From: Virgibacillus sp. SK37
GTDB taxonomy: Bacteria; Bacillota; Bacilli; Bacillales; Amphibacillaceae
DNA: 64,000 nucleotides
Assembly (NCBI RefSeq): GCF_000725285.1
Contig: NZ_CP007161.1
Span: 977,911 to 1,041,910 of the forward strand
Direction: 5' to 3'
Shown here: piece by piece, positions 1 through 8,947 of the stretch
How positions within the stretch are numbered: the stretch's first letter is position 1
Layout of the letters: every line of letters begins with the position of its first letter
The notes under the pieces: model-generated
The model's database searches: none
What the model was told of the DNA's origin: nothing
What the model saw: only the letters and a program-made list of their open reading frames with translations
Program-made: the position numbers and the translations under genes

Positions 1-2
1 TG

Positions 3-980
3 TTTCTAACAAGCATAACGTTGCTCTCCCTTCTTTTATCAATCTATGTCATTTTTGAACCTGCATGGTTAACAGCGTCTGGCATTTTTCTATTTATCTC
101 TCTATATATCGTTCTTGGAACTATTTTATCACTCTATGCAGGATTTAAATCAAGTGGTGATATGAAGGAGAGGCTGGAATATCTTTCAGTGTTAATTACC
201 AGATTCGCAAACGGAAGCTATACTTCACGTGTGTATTTTAATGAAGAGGACGAACTTGCGAGGATCGGGAATGAAATGAATGAATTGGGTGAAAAGCTGC
301 AAAATCAAGTTAAAGCCTTAAGACAGCGTGCGGATGAAAAAGCTGAATTTGCAAAATCTGCTCATAAAGCAGCTGTTATAGAAGAACGGCAGCGATTAGC
401 CCGAGATTTGCATGATGCTGTAAGTCAGCAATTATTTGCATTAACAATGATGGCAGAAGCAGCGGTGAAACAGATGGATAGAGATCCTGACCTCGCAAAG
501 GAACAAATGATAGAGGTGACTAAAGCAGCACAACAGTCCCAAGCAGAAATGCGAGCACTGTTACTCCATCTAAGACCTATTCACTTATCTGGAGATACAT
601 TATCTACGGGTATTCAAAAGCTTGTAAATGAACTGAAACAAAAAAGTACAATTACTTTTAAGTTGAATATTCCTTCTGATCTGCAATTGGCAGATACGGT
701 AGAGGAGCATGTTTTCCGTATCGTTCAGGAATCTCTTTCGAACATATTGAGACATGCAAATGCTTCTGAAGTGGAAATTAGCCTTTCTAGGCCGACCAGC
801 GAGTTATTTGTACATATTCGGGATGATGGGGAGGGGTTTGACTCAACTCAAGATATGGAAAGAAAAACTTCTTATGGCTTGAAAACGATGAAGGAACGTA
901 GTGAAGAATTAGGTGGAACATTTACAATTAGATCTAACACTGGAGAAGGTACATACATTGATATTCGTATACCATGCTGA
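3..980 (+). CDS. liaS: LiaS-type sensor histidine kinase (5' end outside window)
   Basis: The reading frame is open to the left edge, so the true start lies before base 1 and the first transmembrane segment(s) are missing. What remains is a hydrophobic N-terminal stretch, a HAMP-like linker, a HisKA_3 dimerisation domain with the phospho-acceptor His in LARDLHDAV, and a C-terminal HATPase domain with an N-box-like SNILRHAN and the G-box DDGEGFD. This is the NarL-type kinase family that includes LiaS/VraS, membrane sensors of cell-envelope stress. The response regulator follows 14 bp downstream, as in liaSR operons. LiaS is inferred from architecture and pairing; a YxjM/DesK-like kinase is the alternative. 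Confidence 0.8.
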   Translation, partial: FLTSITLLSLLLSIYVIFEPAWLTASGIFLFISLYIVLGTILSLYAGFKSSGDMKERLEYLSVLITRFANGSYTSRVYFNEEDELARIGNEMNELGEKLQNQVKALRQRADEKAEFAKSAHKAAVIEERQRLARDLHDAVSQQLFALTMMAEAAVKQMDRDPDLAKEQMIEVTKAAQQSQAEMRALLLHLRPIHLSGDTLSTGIQKLVNELKQKSTITFKLNIPSDLQLADTVEEHVFRIVQESLSNILRHANASEVEISLSRPTSELFVHIRDDGEGFDSTQDMERKTSYGLKTMKERSEELGGTFTIRSNTGEGTYIDIRIPC

Positions 981-994
981 TAGGGGGAAGTTAA

Positions 995-1630
995 ATGGTT
1001 CGTGTTATTGTAGTTGATGATCATGAAATCGTTCGCAAGGGTATTATTGCATATTTAAATACGGATGAAGAAATTGAAGTGATTGGTCAGGCGGCAAGTG
1101 GTAATGATGGAGCGGCATTAATTTTGGAGAAAAAGCCAGATGTGGTGCTTATGGATCTAATGATGGAGAATGGGTCAGGAATTGACGCTACTGCGCAAGT
1201 TATGGAGCAATTTCCAGCGTGTAAGATTATAATTTTAACAAGCTACTATGATGATGAGCAACTATTCCCAGCACTTGAAGCAGGAGCATTTAGCTACATA
1301 TTAAAAACATCTTCAGCAACTGAAATTGCGGATGCGATAAAAAAAGCAGCTCGTGGAGAAAACGTGATCGAACCTAAAGTAGCAGGGAAAGTGATGACAA
1401 GATTTCGCCGCGAAGAAAAGAAGTTGCATGAGGACCTCACAGACAGGGAATTGGAAGTCTTATTATGTATAGGGAATGGGATGACAAATCAAGAGATTAG
1501 TGAGAAGCTTTACATCGGAATTAAAACAGTGAAAACGCACGTGAGTAATATTCTATCAAAATTGGCTGTCAATGATCGAACTCAAGCTGCGGTGTATGTA
1601 CATAAAAATAAGTTGTTTCGGGATAGCTGA
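995..1630 (+). CDS. liaR: LiaR-type response regulator (NarL/LuxR family)
   Basis: The 211-residue protein has a receiver domain with acidic pair D8-D9, phospho-acceptor D54 (in LMDLM) and the conserved K of ILKTS, followed by a LuxR-type helix-turn-helix (about 144-205: LTDRELEVL, then GIKTVKTHVSNIL). It is the DNA-binding partner of the upstream kinase. ATG at 995 is preceded by AGGGGGA at 982-988. A strong terminator follows, so the kinase and regulator end the operon. In B. subtilis LiaR switches on liaIH under antibiotic stress at the lipid II cycle; that role is carried over by homology and no liaIH genes are in the window. Confidence 0.85.
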   Translation: MVRVIVVDDHEIVRKGIIAYLNTDEEIEVIGQAASGNDGAALILEKKPDVVLMDLMMENGSGIDATAQVMEQFPACKIIILTSYYDDEQLFPALEAGAFSYILKTSSATEIADAIKKAARGENVIEPKVAGKVMTRFRREEKKLHEDLTDRELEVLLCIGNGMTNQEISEKLYIGIKTVKTHVSNILSKLAVNDRTQAAVYVHKNKLFRDS

Positions 1631-1669
1631 TATTTATATAGCTCAAAAAACACTACATATATAATGAAT

Positions 1670-1713
1670 CTAAAAAAACATGGTCCATCTATTAGATGAC
1701 CATGTTTTTTAGG
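1670..1713 (+). terminator. Rho-independent terminator after liaR
   Basis: The hairpin has arms around ACATGGTCCATCT and AGATGACCATGT, flanked by A and T tracts, so it can act in both directions. It closes the lia operon. Confidence 0.85.
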
Positions 1714-1771
1714 CTCTACTTCAAATGTTTGGGTACACACGTATTTTTGTTCATTCGTAGTTGGAAGAAAC

Positions 1772-2305
1772 TGCGACGTAACTAAGAATATAGAGACTGC
1801 GTAAATCACCGCTACGGGGAAATATTCCGCTTTCCGCGGGCGGCTGATGAGCCTCCTCACGCTACGCGTTCGGGGGTCTCATCGAGGCCTCTCCTCCCGC
1901 AGGACAAGGAAAGCTTCGTCAGCAAGGCATCGCACGAAGAAAATGTGTATTTTCATTTTCGAGGAGTCTCCATATTTCCCCTTCGCTACTAATTATTATT
2001 ATATCTACGAAGAAAAACTGCGTTCGCATACACCCAGAATGTGCTGTGTACGAATTGATTGGAGTGGAGGGCGGCGACTCCTGCCGGAATAGCATGAGGC
2101 GAAGACCCTGGACGGAGCGTAGCGGAGGAAGCGGCTGAGGCCATGCCGGGCGGCAAAGAAGACACTGTGAGGCAACGAACAGATGTCGCACTTGTACCCG
2201 GAGGTGTGAAAGCGTCCGCCTGAAACGCAAATCAATGGGTGCTTCCTGTGTAAAATGAATTACTCCATTCTCAACAAGTTAAGTCGTAGTTTATCCATTT
2301 TCCGA
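1772..2305. repeat. Large structured intergenic repeat, copy A
   Basis: This stretch has no plausible gene. It matches two other intergenic stretches here (10985-11347 and 49188-49560). Module 1 is a long imperfect inverted repeat: GGGGAAATAT at 1816-1825 pairs with ATATTTCCCC at 1972-1981, with an inner GCGGG/CCCGC and GATGAG/CTCATC. Module 2 runs from CGAATTGATT (2051) to AATCAAT (about 2230-2236), ends that are themselves complementary. Copy A has about 57 extra bases (about 2151-2207) that copy B lacks, and extra sequence in module 1. Several open frames of 76-103 codons cross it, but they follow the palindromic GC-rich repeat and lack ribosome binding sites. Function unknown. Confidence 0.8.
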
Positions 2306-2358
2306 ATCAGTGAATAACCCTCACATATATATCAGCACCGCTTCTTCAAATGGTATGA

Positions 2359-2853
2359 TTAGTCATCATTCTTATCTATCATATGGTAGTTTGTAAGAAA
2401 AGGGCGGTCAGCAAAATAAGCTGGTGGTTTTGTTTGTCCTTGATGTGTCTGCTTAAATTCCTTTGAATTTTTCCAGTTCTCAAAGTCTTGCTCTGAGCGC
2501 CATTGGGTAAACACAACATAGGTACGCCCTTTTTTCGGTTTTAATAAGCGGAAAGCTTGAAATCCAGGCATCATTTCAACTTCATTTTGGCGTTGTTTAA
2601 ACCGATCCTCAAACACTGGTTGTCCTTCTTCTGTTACAGGGATGTTATTCATTACCACATACCCTTCATCCTGGATATTTCCTTTTTGAATTAAAATCTC
2701 ATATTCTCTACCTGCTGAAAAAATATTCTTTTCCGCTTCATAATATGCGAGGCCGCCTGTGTTACTTGTCATGAAGTACAGATGAATATTCGGGTGCTTC
2801 TTCTCCAACTTCTCTAAAAAGTCTACTGTGCCATTTGTCATAAATGCCTTCAT
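2359..2853 (-). CDS. hmoB: Heme-degrading monooxygenase HmoB-like (ABM domain)
   Basis: The 164-residue protein has a C-terminal antibiotic-biosynthesis-monooxygenase (ABM) domain (about 65-160), including MPGFQAFRLL and the WRSEQDFENW motif. H137 in FKQTHQGQ is at the place of the heme-ligand His of B. subtilis HmoB (YhgC, 166 aa). The family binds heme and opens the ring oxidatively to release iron. As in B. subtilis it is divergent from pbpF and next to hemEHY, placing heme breakdown beside heme synthesis. No strong Fur box is seen in the shared intergenic region, only weaker palindromes. Confidence 0.85.
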   Translation of the reverse strand: MKAFMTNGTVDFLEKLEKKHPNIHLYFMTSNTGGLAYYEAEKNIFSAGREYEILIQKGNIQDEGYVVMNNIPVTEEGQPVFEDRFKQRQNEVEMMPGFQAFRLLKPKKGRTYVVFTQWRSEQDFENWKNSKEFKQTHQGQTKPPAYFADRPFLTNYHMIDKNDD

Positions 2854-2926
2854 TCGAATTCCCCTTTCTGTAGTATCTATACAGTATATTACCCTTACAG
2901 TGAAATAAATAGTCCAACTTTACATT

Positions 2927-2991
2927 TTATAATTAATATTAAAAGATAATAAGTATTATCGGTTTCGCTAGGAGGAATTTTGTCGTATAAT
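2927..2991. promoter_or_regulatory. Divergent hmoB/pbpF control region with two AT-rich palindromes
   Basis: Two dyads lie between the divergent genes. TTATAATTAATATTA (2927-2941) resembles a PerR/Fur-family 7-1-7 box with mismatches. GATAATAAGTATTATC (2945-2960) is a GATAAT/ATTATC dyad, but with a 4-bp rather than 1-bp centre. TATAAT at 2986-2991 is a likely -10 for pbpF. Binding of an iron or peroxide regulator is only a possibility. Confidence 0.35.
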
Positions 2992-3020
2992 GTAAGTGGT
3001 GCGTACATAGGGGTGAATGG

Positions 3021-5192
3021 ATGAAAGAAAAAGATCATGAGAAAAGGCGCTTTAGGATACCAAAGAAAATACGGGTTATCTTCTATAGTATAACAACAAT
3101 TATTATTTTAGGTCTACTTGGCTATGCCGCCATTTTAATTGGTGGAAAATTAGTAGCCGATGAAGCTGATATGGTACTTGATGCAACAACAGTAATTGAA
3201 ACAAAAGATGGTGAGAGACTAAGTAGTATATATAAGGAAGACCGTATCCCTGTCACAATTGAAAAAATACCTGAACATGTACAGCAGGCGTTTGTTGCAA
3301 TTGAAGACAGAAGGTTTTATGAACATTCAGGTGTTGACTTTAGATCGATTATGAGAGCGATAATCAAAGATATTATAGCAATGGATAAAGTGGAAGGTGC
3401 TAGCACCATAACCCAGCAACTGGCTAAAAATCTATTCCTGCATAATGATAAAACCTGGATGCGAAAAACAAAAGAAGTAATGGCTGCTGTCTACTTGGAA
3501 CGTAACCTGACAAAGGATGAAATATTGGAATTATATATGAATGAAATTTACTTTGGTCGTGGGGTTTATGGAATAGAGAGAGCTTCTAATTACTTTTTCT
3601 CCAAGAAGGCAAGTGACTTAACTGTTTCGGAAGCTGCCTTACTTGCTGGGCTAGCAAAAGGGCCCAATGGGTATTCACCAATTGACCATCCAGAGAAAGC
3701 GCTAGAGAGACGTAATGTCGTGTTAAAGTCAATGGAGGCCAATGGAGCGATCAATGCAGAGGAAAGATTAAAAGAGTCTAATAAATCTTTGGGTCTTGAG
3801 TTGGAGAAGGATAATAGTAAGCCATGGGTGGATAGTTATGTAGACCTTGTAATTAAAGAAGCTGCAGAAATGCATGATATGTCCATAGAGGAGTTAAAGC
3901 GAGGGGGCTATCGAATTGTAGTCAACATGAACGACACAATTCAGCAAATTGCCTATAATCATTTCAAAAACGACAATTATTTCCCGGGTAATACGAAGGG
4001 AACCCAGGGAGCATTCGTTATCATGGAACAGAGTGCTGGGAGAACTGTAGCGGCAATAGGTGGTAGAGAATATCAACTTGGAAATCTGAATCGTACCACT
4101 GTTTCCAGGCAACCTGGCTCGACAATAAAGCCCATCGCGGTTTATGGGCCTGCTATGATGAAAAAAGAAGCATATACACCTTATACACTTATTCCTGATA
4201 TGAAATATGATTATGATAATAATTATAGTGTGGAAAATGCGGACCATCAATACGAGGGTGCTGTTTCCATTTATGATGCAATTAGGTATTCCAAGAATTC
4301 TTCTGCGGTTTGGCTGCTTGACCAGATTGGAGTACCTTATGCAAAAAAGTCCTTGGAAAAACAAGGGATTATGATTGAAGATGATGGTTTAGCAATCGCT
4401 TTAGGTGGTTTATCTAAAGGAATTACTCCAATTCAGGTTATGGAGAGCTATAGTTCTTTTGCTGGAATGGGAAAAATGAAAAAATCCCATACGATTGAAC
4501 GTATATATGACCAGGAAAATAAATTAGCTTTTGAAGCAGAAACTAATTCAAAGCAAGTATATGATGCGCAGGTTGCGTGGAATATGACAGAGATTTTGCA
4601 GGAAACAGTAAAATCCGGAACAGCAACAGCTGGTGAATATACAAAAGCATTAGCAGGTAAAACAGGGACGACCCAGCACCCGTTTGTAGAAGGTAAAGTA
4701 AAGGATGCTTGGTTTGCCGGGTACACTCCAAAATATGTAATGACAACCTGGATGGGTTATGATCAATCGGATAAGGAGCATTATTTAAATGGAGGTAGTG
4801 AATATCCAACGAAATTAACAAAGGCAATTTTGTCTGAGTTGGATAAGCACGAAGAACTCGAAGAACATTTTTCAAAGCCAGAGAAAGTAACAGCTTTACC
4901 CAAACCAGTTACTCTGCCGCAAATAGAAAATTTACAGGCAAGCTATCGTTTTGGCAGCTTTTCGTTCGTGGAAGGAGAATTATCCTGGAAGGGCTCTTCA
5001 GATGACCGGGTAATATACCGTGTATATAGAGAAAAAGAAGGTATTGATGAAAGAATAGGCGAGACCGAAGGAACAACAATTTATACAATAAAGAATGCGT
5101 TATTTGGTGGTAATCGCTATTATGTAGTTCCTTTTGATCCGCTCACAAAAAGGGAAGGAGAAAGGTCGAATACAGTAAAATTAGAATGGTAA
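3021..5192 (+). CDS. pbpF: Class A penicillin-binding protein PbpF (PBP1-like)
   Basis: This 723-residue bifunctional peptidoglycan synthase has a basic cytoplasmic N-terminus, one membrane anchor (about 19-42), a glycosyltransferase domain with E95-D96 in EDRRF and the GASTITQQL motif (126-134), and a transpeptidase domain with S367-TIK370, S424-KN and K547-TG. A fibronectin-III-like tail (about 635-720) follows. It polymerises and cross-links peptidoglycan outside the membrane. ATG at 3021 has only a weak RBS-like GGGGTGA upstream. B. subtilis PbpF (714 aa) occupies the same position between hmoB/yhgC and hemE and is expressed late in the forespore; the regulation here is not shown by sequence. 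Confidence 0.92.
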   Translation: MKEKDHEKRRFRIPKKIRVIFYSITTIIILGLLGYAAILIGGKLVADEADMVLDATTVIETKDGERLSSIYKEDRIPVTIEKIPEHVQQAFVAIEDRRFYEHSGVDFRSIMRAIIKDIIAMDKVEGASTITQQLAKNLFLHNDKTWMRKTKEVMAAVYLERNLTKDEILELYMNEIYFGRGVYGIERASNYFFSKKASDLTVSEAALLAGLAKGPNGYSPIDHPEKALERRNVVLKSMEANGAINAEERLKESNKSLGLELEKDNSKPWVDSYVDLVIKEAAEMHDMSIEELKRGGYRIVVNMNDTIQQIAYNHFKNDNYFPGNTKGTQGAFVIMEQSAGRTVAAIGGREYQLGNLNRTTVSRQPGSTIKPIAVYGPAMMKKEAYTPYTLIPDMKYDYDNNYSVENADHQYEGAVSIYDAIRYSKNSSAVWLLDQIGVPYAKKSLEKQGIMIEDDGLAIALGGLSKGITPIQVMESYSSFAGMGKMKKSHTIERIYDQENKLAFEAETNSKQVYDAQVAWNMTEILQETVKSGTATAGEYTKALAGKTGTTQHPFVEGKVKDAWFAGYTPKYVMTTWMGYDQSDKEHYLNGGSEYPTKLTKAILSELDKHEELEEHFSKPEKVTALPKPVTLPQIENLQASYRFGSFSFVEGELSWKGSSDDRVIYRVYREKEGIDERIGETEGTTIYTIKNALFGGNRYYVVPFDPLTKREGERSNTVKLEW

Positions 5193-5334
5193 CAAGAACC
5201 ACTTACCGTTCGTTAACTCACTATTACGTTGTAGTTGCTTTATTGAAAAAAGGATACTGGAACATGTATATGGATGGTTAGCCACGGATTTGCACTCTGA
5301 CAGGTACACAAATATCTTAAATTAAGACAAATTC

Positions 5335-5361
5335 ATGACAATCAAGGTGCTTTGCTATACA
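5335..5361 (+). promoter_or_regulatory. Candidate promoter for hemEHY
   Basis: ATGACA (5335-5340) could be a -35, and an extended -10, TGCTATACA (5353-5361), follows. The 15-bp spacer is short, but the TGn extension would compensate. It sits about 65 bp upstream of the hemE start, with no other gene in the 230-bp gap. Confidence 0.4.
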
Positions 5362-5426
5362 GACAGATTATTAATGGATATAGTTGATTATGGGTTAGTA
5401 CAAGTACGTAAAAAGGAATGGTACAG

Positions 5427-6461
5427 ATGGCAAAAAAGATAAATGATACGATTATTAGAGCTTATAAAGGTGAAAAAACAGATTATACTCCTGCATGGTT
5501 TATGCGACAGGCTGGAAGGTCACAGCCAGAGTATCGTGAGTTAAAGAAAAAATATTCTCTATTTGAGATTACACATCAACCGGAGTTATGCGCCTATGTT
5601 ACACGTCTTCCTGTTGAGCAATATGGAGTAGATGCAGCAATTTTATACAAAGATATTATGTCTCCTCTTCCTGCTTTAGGGGTAGATGTGGAGATTAAAT
5701 CGGGGATTGGACCAGTTATCAATAATCCGATAACGAATATGCAAGATGTGGAGCGTCTTGGCTCAATCAATCCTAAAGCAGATGTTCCTTACGTTTTGGA
5801 AACGATCCGGATCCTTACTGAAGAACAACTTGAGGTTCCTTTGATTGGTTTTAGTGGAGCTCCTTTTACATTAGCAAGCTATATGATTGAAGGTGGTCCT
5901 TCTAAAAACTATAGTAAAACAAAGGCGTTTATGTACCGCGATTCAGCTGCATGGTTTGCATTAATGGATAAACTTGCCGATATGGTAATTACTTATGTTG
6001 AAGCACAAATTGAAGCAGGCGCTAAAGCGATCCAAATTTTCGACTCATGGGTCGGCACGTTGAATGCGGCAGATTACCGTATATTCATTAAACCCGTTAT
6101 GACTAGGATCTTTTCCGAGCTAAGACAATATGATGTCCCACTAATCATATTTGGAGTAGGGGCACGACATTTGCTTATGGAATGGAATGATCTGCCTGTG
6201 GATGTGATCGGGTTGGATTGGCGTACGTCTATGAAAGAAGCGAGAGATATGGGGGTCACAAAGGTGCTGCAAGGTAACCTGGATCCAACCTTACTACTAA
6301 CAGAATGGGAAACCATAGAAAAACGAACCAAAGCCATTCTGGATGAAGGAAAGGAACAAGGCAACCATGTATTTAATTTAGGCCATGGGGTAACGCCTGA
6401 CATTAAACCGGAAACATTGAAGAAGCTAACAGAGTTGATTCATAGTTATTCACATAATTAA
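5427..6461 (+). CDS. hemE: Uroporphyrinogen decarboxylase HemE
   Basis: The enzyme decarboxylates the four acetate side chains of uroporphyrinogen III to give coproporphyrinogen III. The signature [11 protein letters not shown] lies at 21-31, with substrate-binding R27 and R31, and the second signature [17 protein letters not shown] is present. I chose ATG 5427 (344 aa) over ATG 5418: AAGGA (5413-5417) is 9 bp before 5427 but touches 5418, and MAKK... matches the family start. It is the first gene of hemE-hemH-hemY, the Gram-positive coproporphyrin-dependent heme branch. Confidence 0.95.
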   Translation: MAKKINDTIIRAYKGEKTDYTPAWFMRQAGRSQPEYRELKKKYSLFEITHQPELCAYVTRLPVEQYGVDAAILYKDIMSPLPALGVDVEIKSGIGPVINNPITNMQDVERLGSINPKADVPYVLETIRILTEEQLEVPLIGFSGAPFTLASYMIEGGPSKNYSKTKAFMYRDSAAWFALMDKLADMVITYVEAQIEAGAKAIQIFDSWVGTLNAADYRIFIKPVMTRIFSELRQYDVPLIIFGVGARHLLMEWNDLPVDVIGLDWRTSMKEARDMGVTKVLQGNLDPTLLLTEWETIEKRTKAILDEGKEQGNHVFNLGHGVTPDIKPETLKKLTELIHSYSHN

Positions 6462-6495
6462 GCTAATGCAATAATTTTTAAAAGAGGTGCGGAAA

Positions 6496-7434
6496 ATGGA
6501 AAAGAAAAAGCTAGGCCTATTGGTAATGGCTTACGGAACACCCTATAAAGAAGAAGATATTGAAAGATATTACACACATATTCGTCGTGGAAGAAAACCA
6601 TCAGAAGAAGCGTTAGAAGACTTGAAAAGCAGATATGAAGCAATTGGCGGGATTTCTCCACTAGCGAAAATTACAGAGCAGCAGGCCGCTGCACTTGAAG
6701 AGGCTTTAAATGGAGAGCAGGATCAATATGAATTTAAAGCATATATTGGGTTAAAACATATTGAACCATTTATAGAAGATGCAGTTGAAGAAATGGCTAA
6801 GGACGGTATTAAAGAAGCTGTGTCCATAGTATTGGCACCACATTTTTCTACCTTTAGCGTAAAATCCTATAATAAACGAGCAAATGATGAAGCGGAAAAA
6901 CATGGCATTAATATTAAATCAATCGAAAGCTGGTACGATGAGCCTGGTTTTATTGATTATTGGTCACAACAAATCAATAAAGAATATGAGAAGATGTCAG
7001 CAGAAGAGCGCGAAAAGGCTGTATTGATCGTGTCCGCCCATAGTTTACCTGAAAAAATTCTTCAAAATGGTGATCCATATCCTAAACAACTAGAAGAAAC
7101 AGCGAGTCTTATTGCTGAACAGACTGGTATAAAACATATTGAGATAGGTTGGCAAAGTGAAGGGAATACTCCTGATCCGTGGCTAGGGCCAGATGTCCAA
7201 GATTTAACACGAGACCTCTTTGAACAAAAGGGTTACACTTCCTTTGTTTATGCTCCAGTAGGATTTATTGCTGATCACTTGGAAGTATTATATGACAATG
7301 ATTATGAATGTAAAGTAGTTTGTGATGAAATAGGAGCGAACTATTACCGTCCAGAAATGCCGAATGTTCATCCATCATTTATTCATACACTAGCTCATGT
7401 TGTTTTAAAGAGTGTAAAGAGTGAAGTGAAATGA
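6496..7434 (+). CDS. hemH: Coproporphyrin III ferrochelatase HemH/CpfC
   Basis: The enzyme inserts Fe2+ into coproporphyrin III. With the start at ATG 6496 (312 aa; AGAGG 7 bp upstream) the catalytic residues are H182 (VSAHSLPEK) and E263 ([11 protein letters not shown]), matching H183 and E264 of the B. subtilis enzyme. A GTG at 6487 overlaps the ribosome binding site and is unlikely. It is soluble and monomeric, without the C-terminal [2Fe-2S] extension of animal enzymes. Its last 4 bp overlap hemY (ATGA), which points to translational coupling. Confidence 0.94.
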   Translation: MEKKKLGLLVMAYGTPYKEEDIERYYTHIRRGRKPSEEALEDLKSRYEAIGGISPLAKITEQQAAALEEALNGEQDQYEFKAYIGLKHIEPFIEDAVEEMAKDGIKEAVSIVLAPHFSTFSVKSYNKRANDEAEKHGINIKSIESWYDEPGFIDYWSQQINKEYEKMSAEEREKAVLIVSAHSLPEKILQNGDPYPKQLEETASLIAEQTGIKHIEIGWQSEGNTPDPWLGPDVQDLTRDLFEQKGYTSFVYAPVGFIADHLEVLYDNDYECKVVCDEIGANYYRPEMPNVHPSFIHTLAHVVLKSVKSEVK

Positions 7435-8834
7435 GCGATACCAAAACAATTGTAATCGTGGGCGGTGGAATCACAGGACTCTCAGCAGCTTATTATTTAC
7501 AAAAAGAAATAAAGGAAAAAAACCTGCCATATAAGCTGAAACTGGTAGAAGCTAGTGATCGACTTGGTGGGAAAATAAAAACAACCCAGAAGAATGGTTT
7601 TACAATCGAACGGGGACCGGATTCATTCCTTTCAAGAAAGCAACCTGCGGTAAAACTAGCGGAAGAGCTAGGCCTAAGTGAAGAGTTGGTTAGAAATGGA
7701 ACAGGTCAATCCTATATTTTGGTAGGGAAAAAACTTCATAAAATGCCCTCAGGTGCCTTTATGGGTATTCCTACACAGGTCAAACCGTTCCTGTTTTCCG
7801 GAATGTTTACAGTGAAAGGAAAGCTTCGTGCAGGAATGGATTTGGTTTTGCCTACAGGTAAAGATGTAAGTGATCAATCACTTGGCGGCTTTTTCCGTCA
7901 TCGGTTTGGCGATGAGCTTGTTGAGAATCTAATCGAACCGTTGTTATCCGGTATTTATGCAGGTGACATCGATAAAATGAGTCTCATGGCCACATTCCCT
8001 AATTTTTACGAAACCCAGCAAAAGCATCGCAGTCTAATTAAAGGTCTCCAGAAGACAATGCCCAAGTCTAAAAAGTCTACTGGTAAAAAGCCTGGGATGT
8101 TCTTCTCTTTTAAGAATGGGCTTGGGACCTTTGTTAGAGCTATCGAACAAAAGTTAGATTCAGAAGTGGTTTCTTTAAATACGGCTGTTGACCATATTGA
8201 GAAAAAAGAACACGGCTATCACTTACTTTTAAGCAATGGAGAGGCAGTTAAAGCTGATGCAGTTATTATGGCTTCGCCGCATTATACATTGCCAAAAGTA
8301 TTCAGCCAATATGATTTATTTAATGATTTTAATCAAATGCCATCAACTTCTGTAGCAAATGTAGCAATGGCATTTGATCAATCCGCGATAAAAAAGGATA
8401 TTGACGGAACGGGTTTTGTCGTATCCCGAAACAGTGATTACCGAATTACTGCGTGTACGTGGACACATAAGAAATGGCCAATGACTACACCTGAGGGAAA
8501 AGCCTTGGTCCGTTGCTATGTGGGCAAACCGGGAGATCAGGAGGTTGTCGATCTTTCGGATGAGGAGATTACGGAGATTGTTCTGAAAGATTTAAACAAG
8601 ACAATGAATATTACTGCAAAGCCCGAATTTAGTGTCATTAGTAGATGGAAAAATGCCATGCCGCAATATACGGTTGGTCATAAAGAGAGAGTGGCAAAGG
8701 TACGTAATGAAATGCATCATCTTTTGCCTGGTGTTTTTCTTGCAGGTAGTTCGTTTGAGGGTATTGGAGTGCCTGATTGTATTGAACAAGGTGAGAACGC
8801 AGTAGCTGAAGCCCTTGCATTCTTGAAGGAATAA
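7431..8834 (+). CDS. hemY: Coproporphyrinogen III oxidase HemY/CgoX (FAD-dependent)
   Basis: This 467-residue flavoenzyme oxidises coproporphyrinogen III to coproporphyrin III. The dinucleotide-binding [10 protein letters not shown] (11-20) is followed by [10 protein letters not shown]; the C-terminal [12 protein letters not shown] closes the FAD site. Like other Firmicutes HemY proteins it should be soluble and work directly before ferrochelatase. The start overlaps hemH by 4 bp. No hemQ/chdC decarboxylase, needed to finish this branch, is in the window. A bidirectional terminator separates it from convergent pepF. Confidence 0.94.
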   Translation: MSDTKTIVIVGGGITGLSAAYYLQKEIKEKNLPYKLKLVEASDRLGGKIKTTQKNGFTIERGPDSFLSRKQPAVKLAEELGLSEELVRNGTGQSYILVGKKLHKMPSGAFMGIPTQVKPFLFSGMFTVKGKLRAGMDLVLPTGKDVSDQSLGGFFRHRFGDELVENLIEPLLSGIYAGDIDKMSLMATFPNFYETQQKHRSLIKGLQKTMPKSKKSTGKKPGMFFSFKNGLGTFVRAIEQKLDSEVVSLNTAVDHIEKKEHGYHLLLSNGEAVKADAVIMASPHYTLPKVFSQYDLFNDFNQMPSTSVANVAMAFDQSAIKKDIDGTGFVVSRNSDYRITACTWTHKKWPMTTPEGKALVRCYVGKPGDQEVVDLSDEEITEIVLKDLNKTMNITAKPEFSVISRWKNAMPQYTVGHKERVAKVRNEMHHLLPGVFLAGSSFEGIGVPDCIEQGENAVAEALAFLKE

Positions 8835-8860
8835 AAGCACAAGTGCGTAGAAGTAAGTAA

Positions 8861-8901
8861 AAAAACCGGTTTAGACTAAAAATGTCTAAACCGGTTTTTT
8901 T
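8861..8901. terminator. Bidirectional terminator between hemY and pepF
   Basis: A perfect stem, AAACCGGTTTAGAC pairing with GTCTAAACCGGTTT around a 7-base loop, is flanked by A and T tracts. It serves both convergent transcripts. Confidence 0.9.
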
Positions 8902-8947
8902 ACAGTTGTTTGGAAGAGTTCTAGCTTTTTTGCTACGCATTAACAAT

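Noticed and set aside
21-980. Complete liaS starting at TTG 21
   Set aside because: The frame is open to the window edge, lacks a ribosome binding site at 21, and the family needs about 40-50 more N-terminal residues.
1847-2235. Overlapping open frames of 76-103 codons on both strands within repeat copy A
   Set aside because: They follow GC-rich palindromic repeat sequence, lack ribosome binding sites, and are not kept open in copies B and C.
2945-2960. Fur box upstream of hmoB
   Set aside because: The half-sites GATAAT/ATTATC are right, but the 4-bp centre does not fit the 7-1-7 Fur architecture; kept only as an unspecified dyad.
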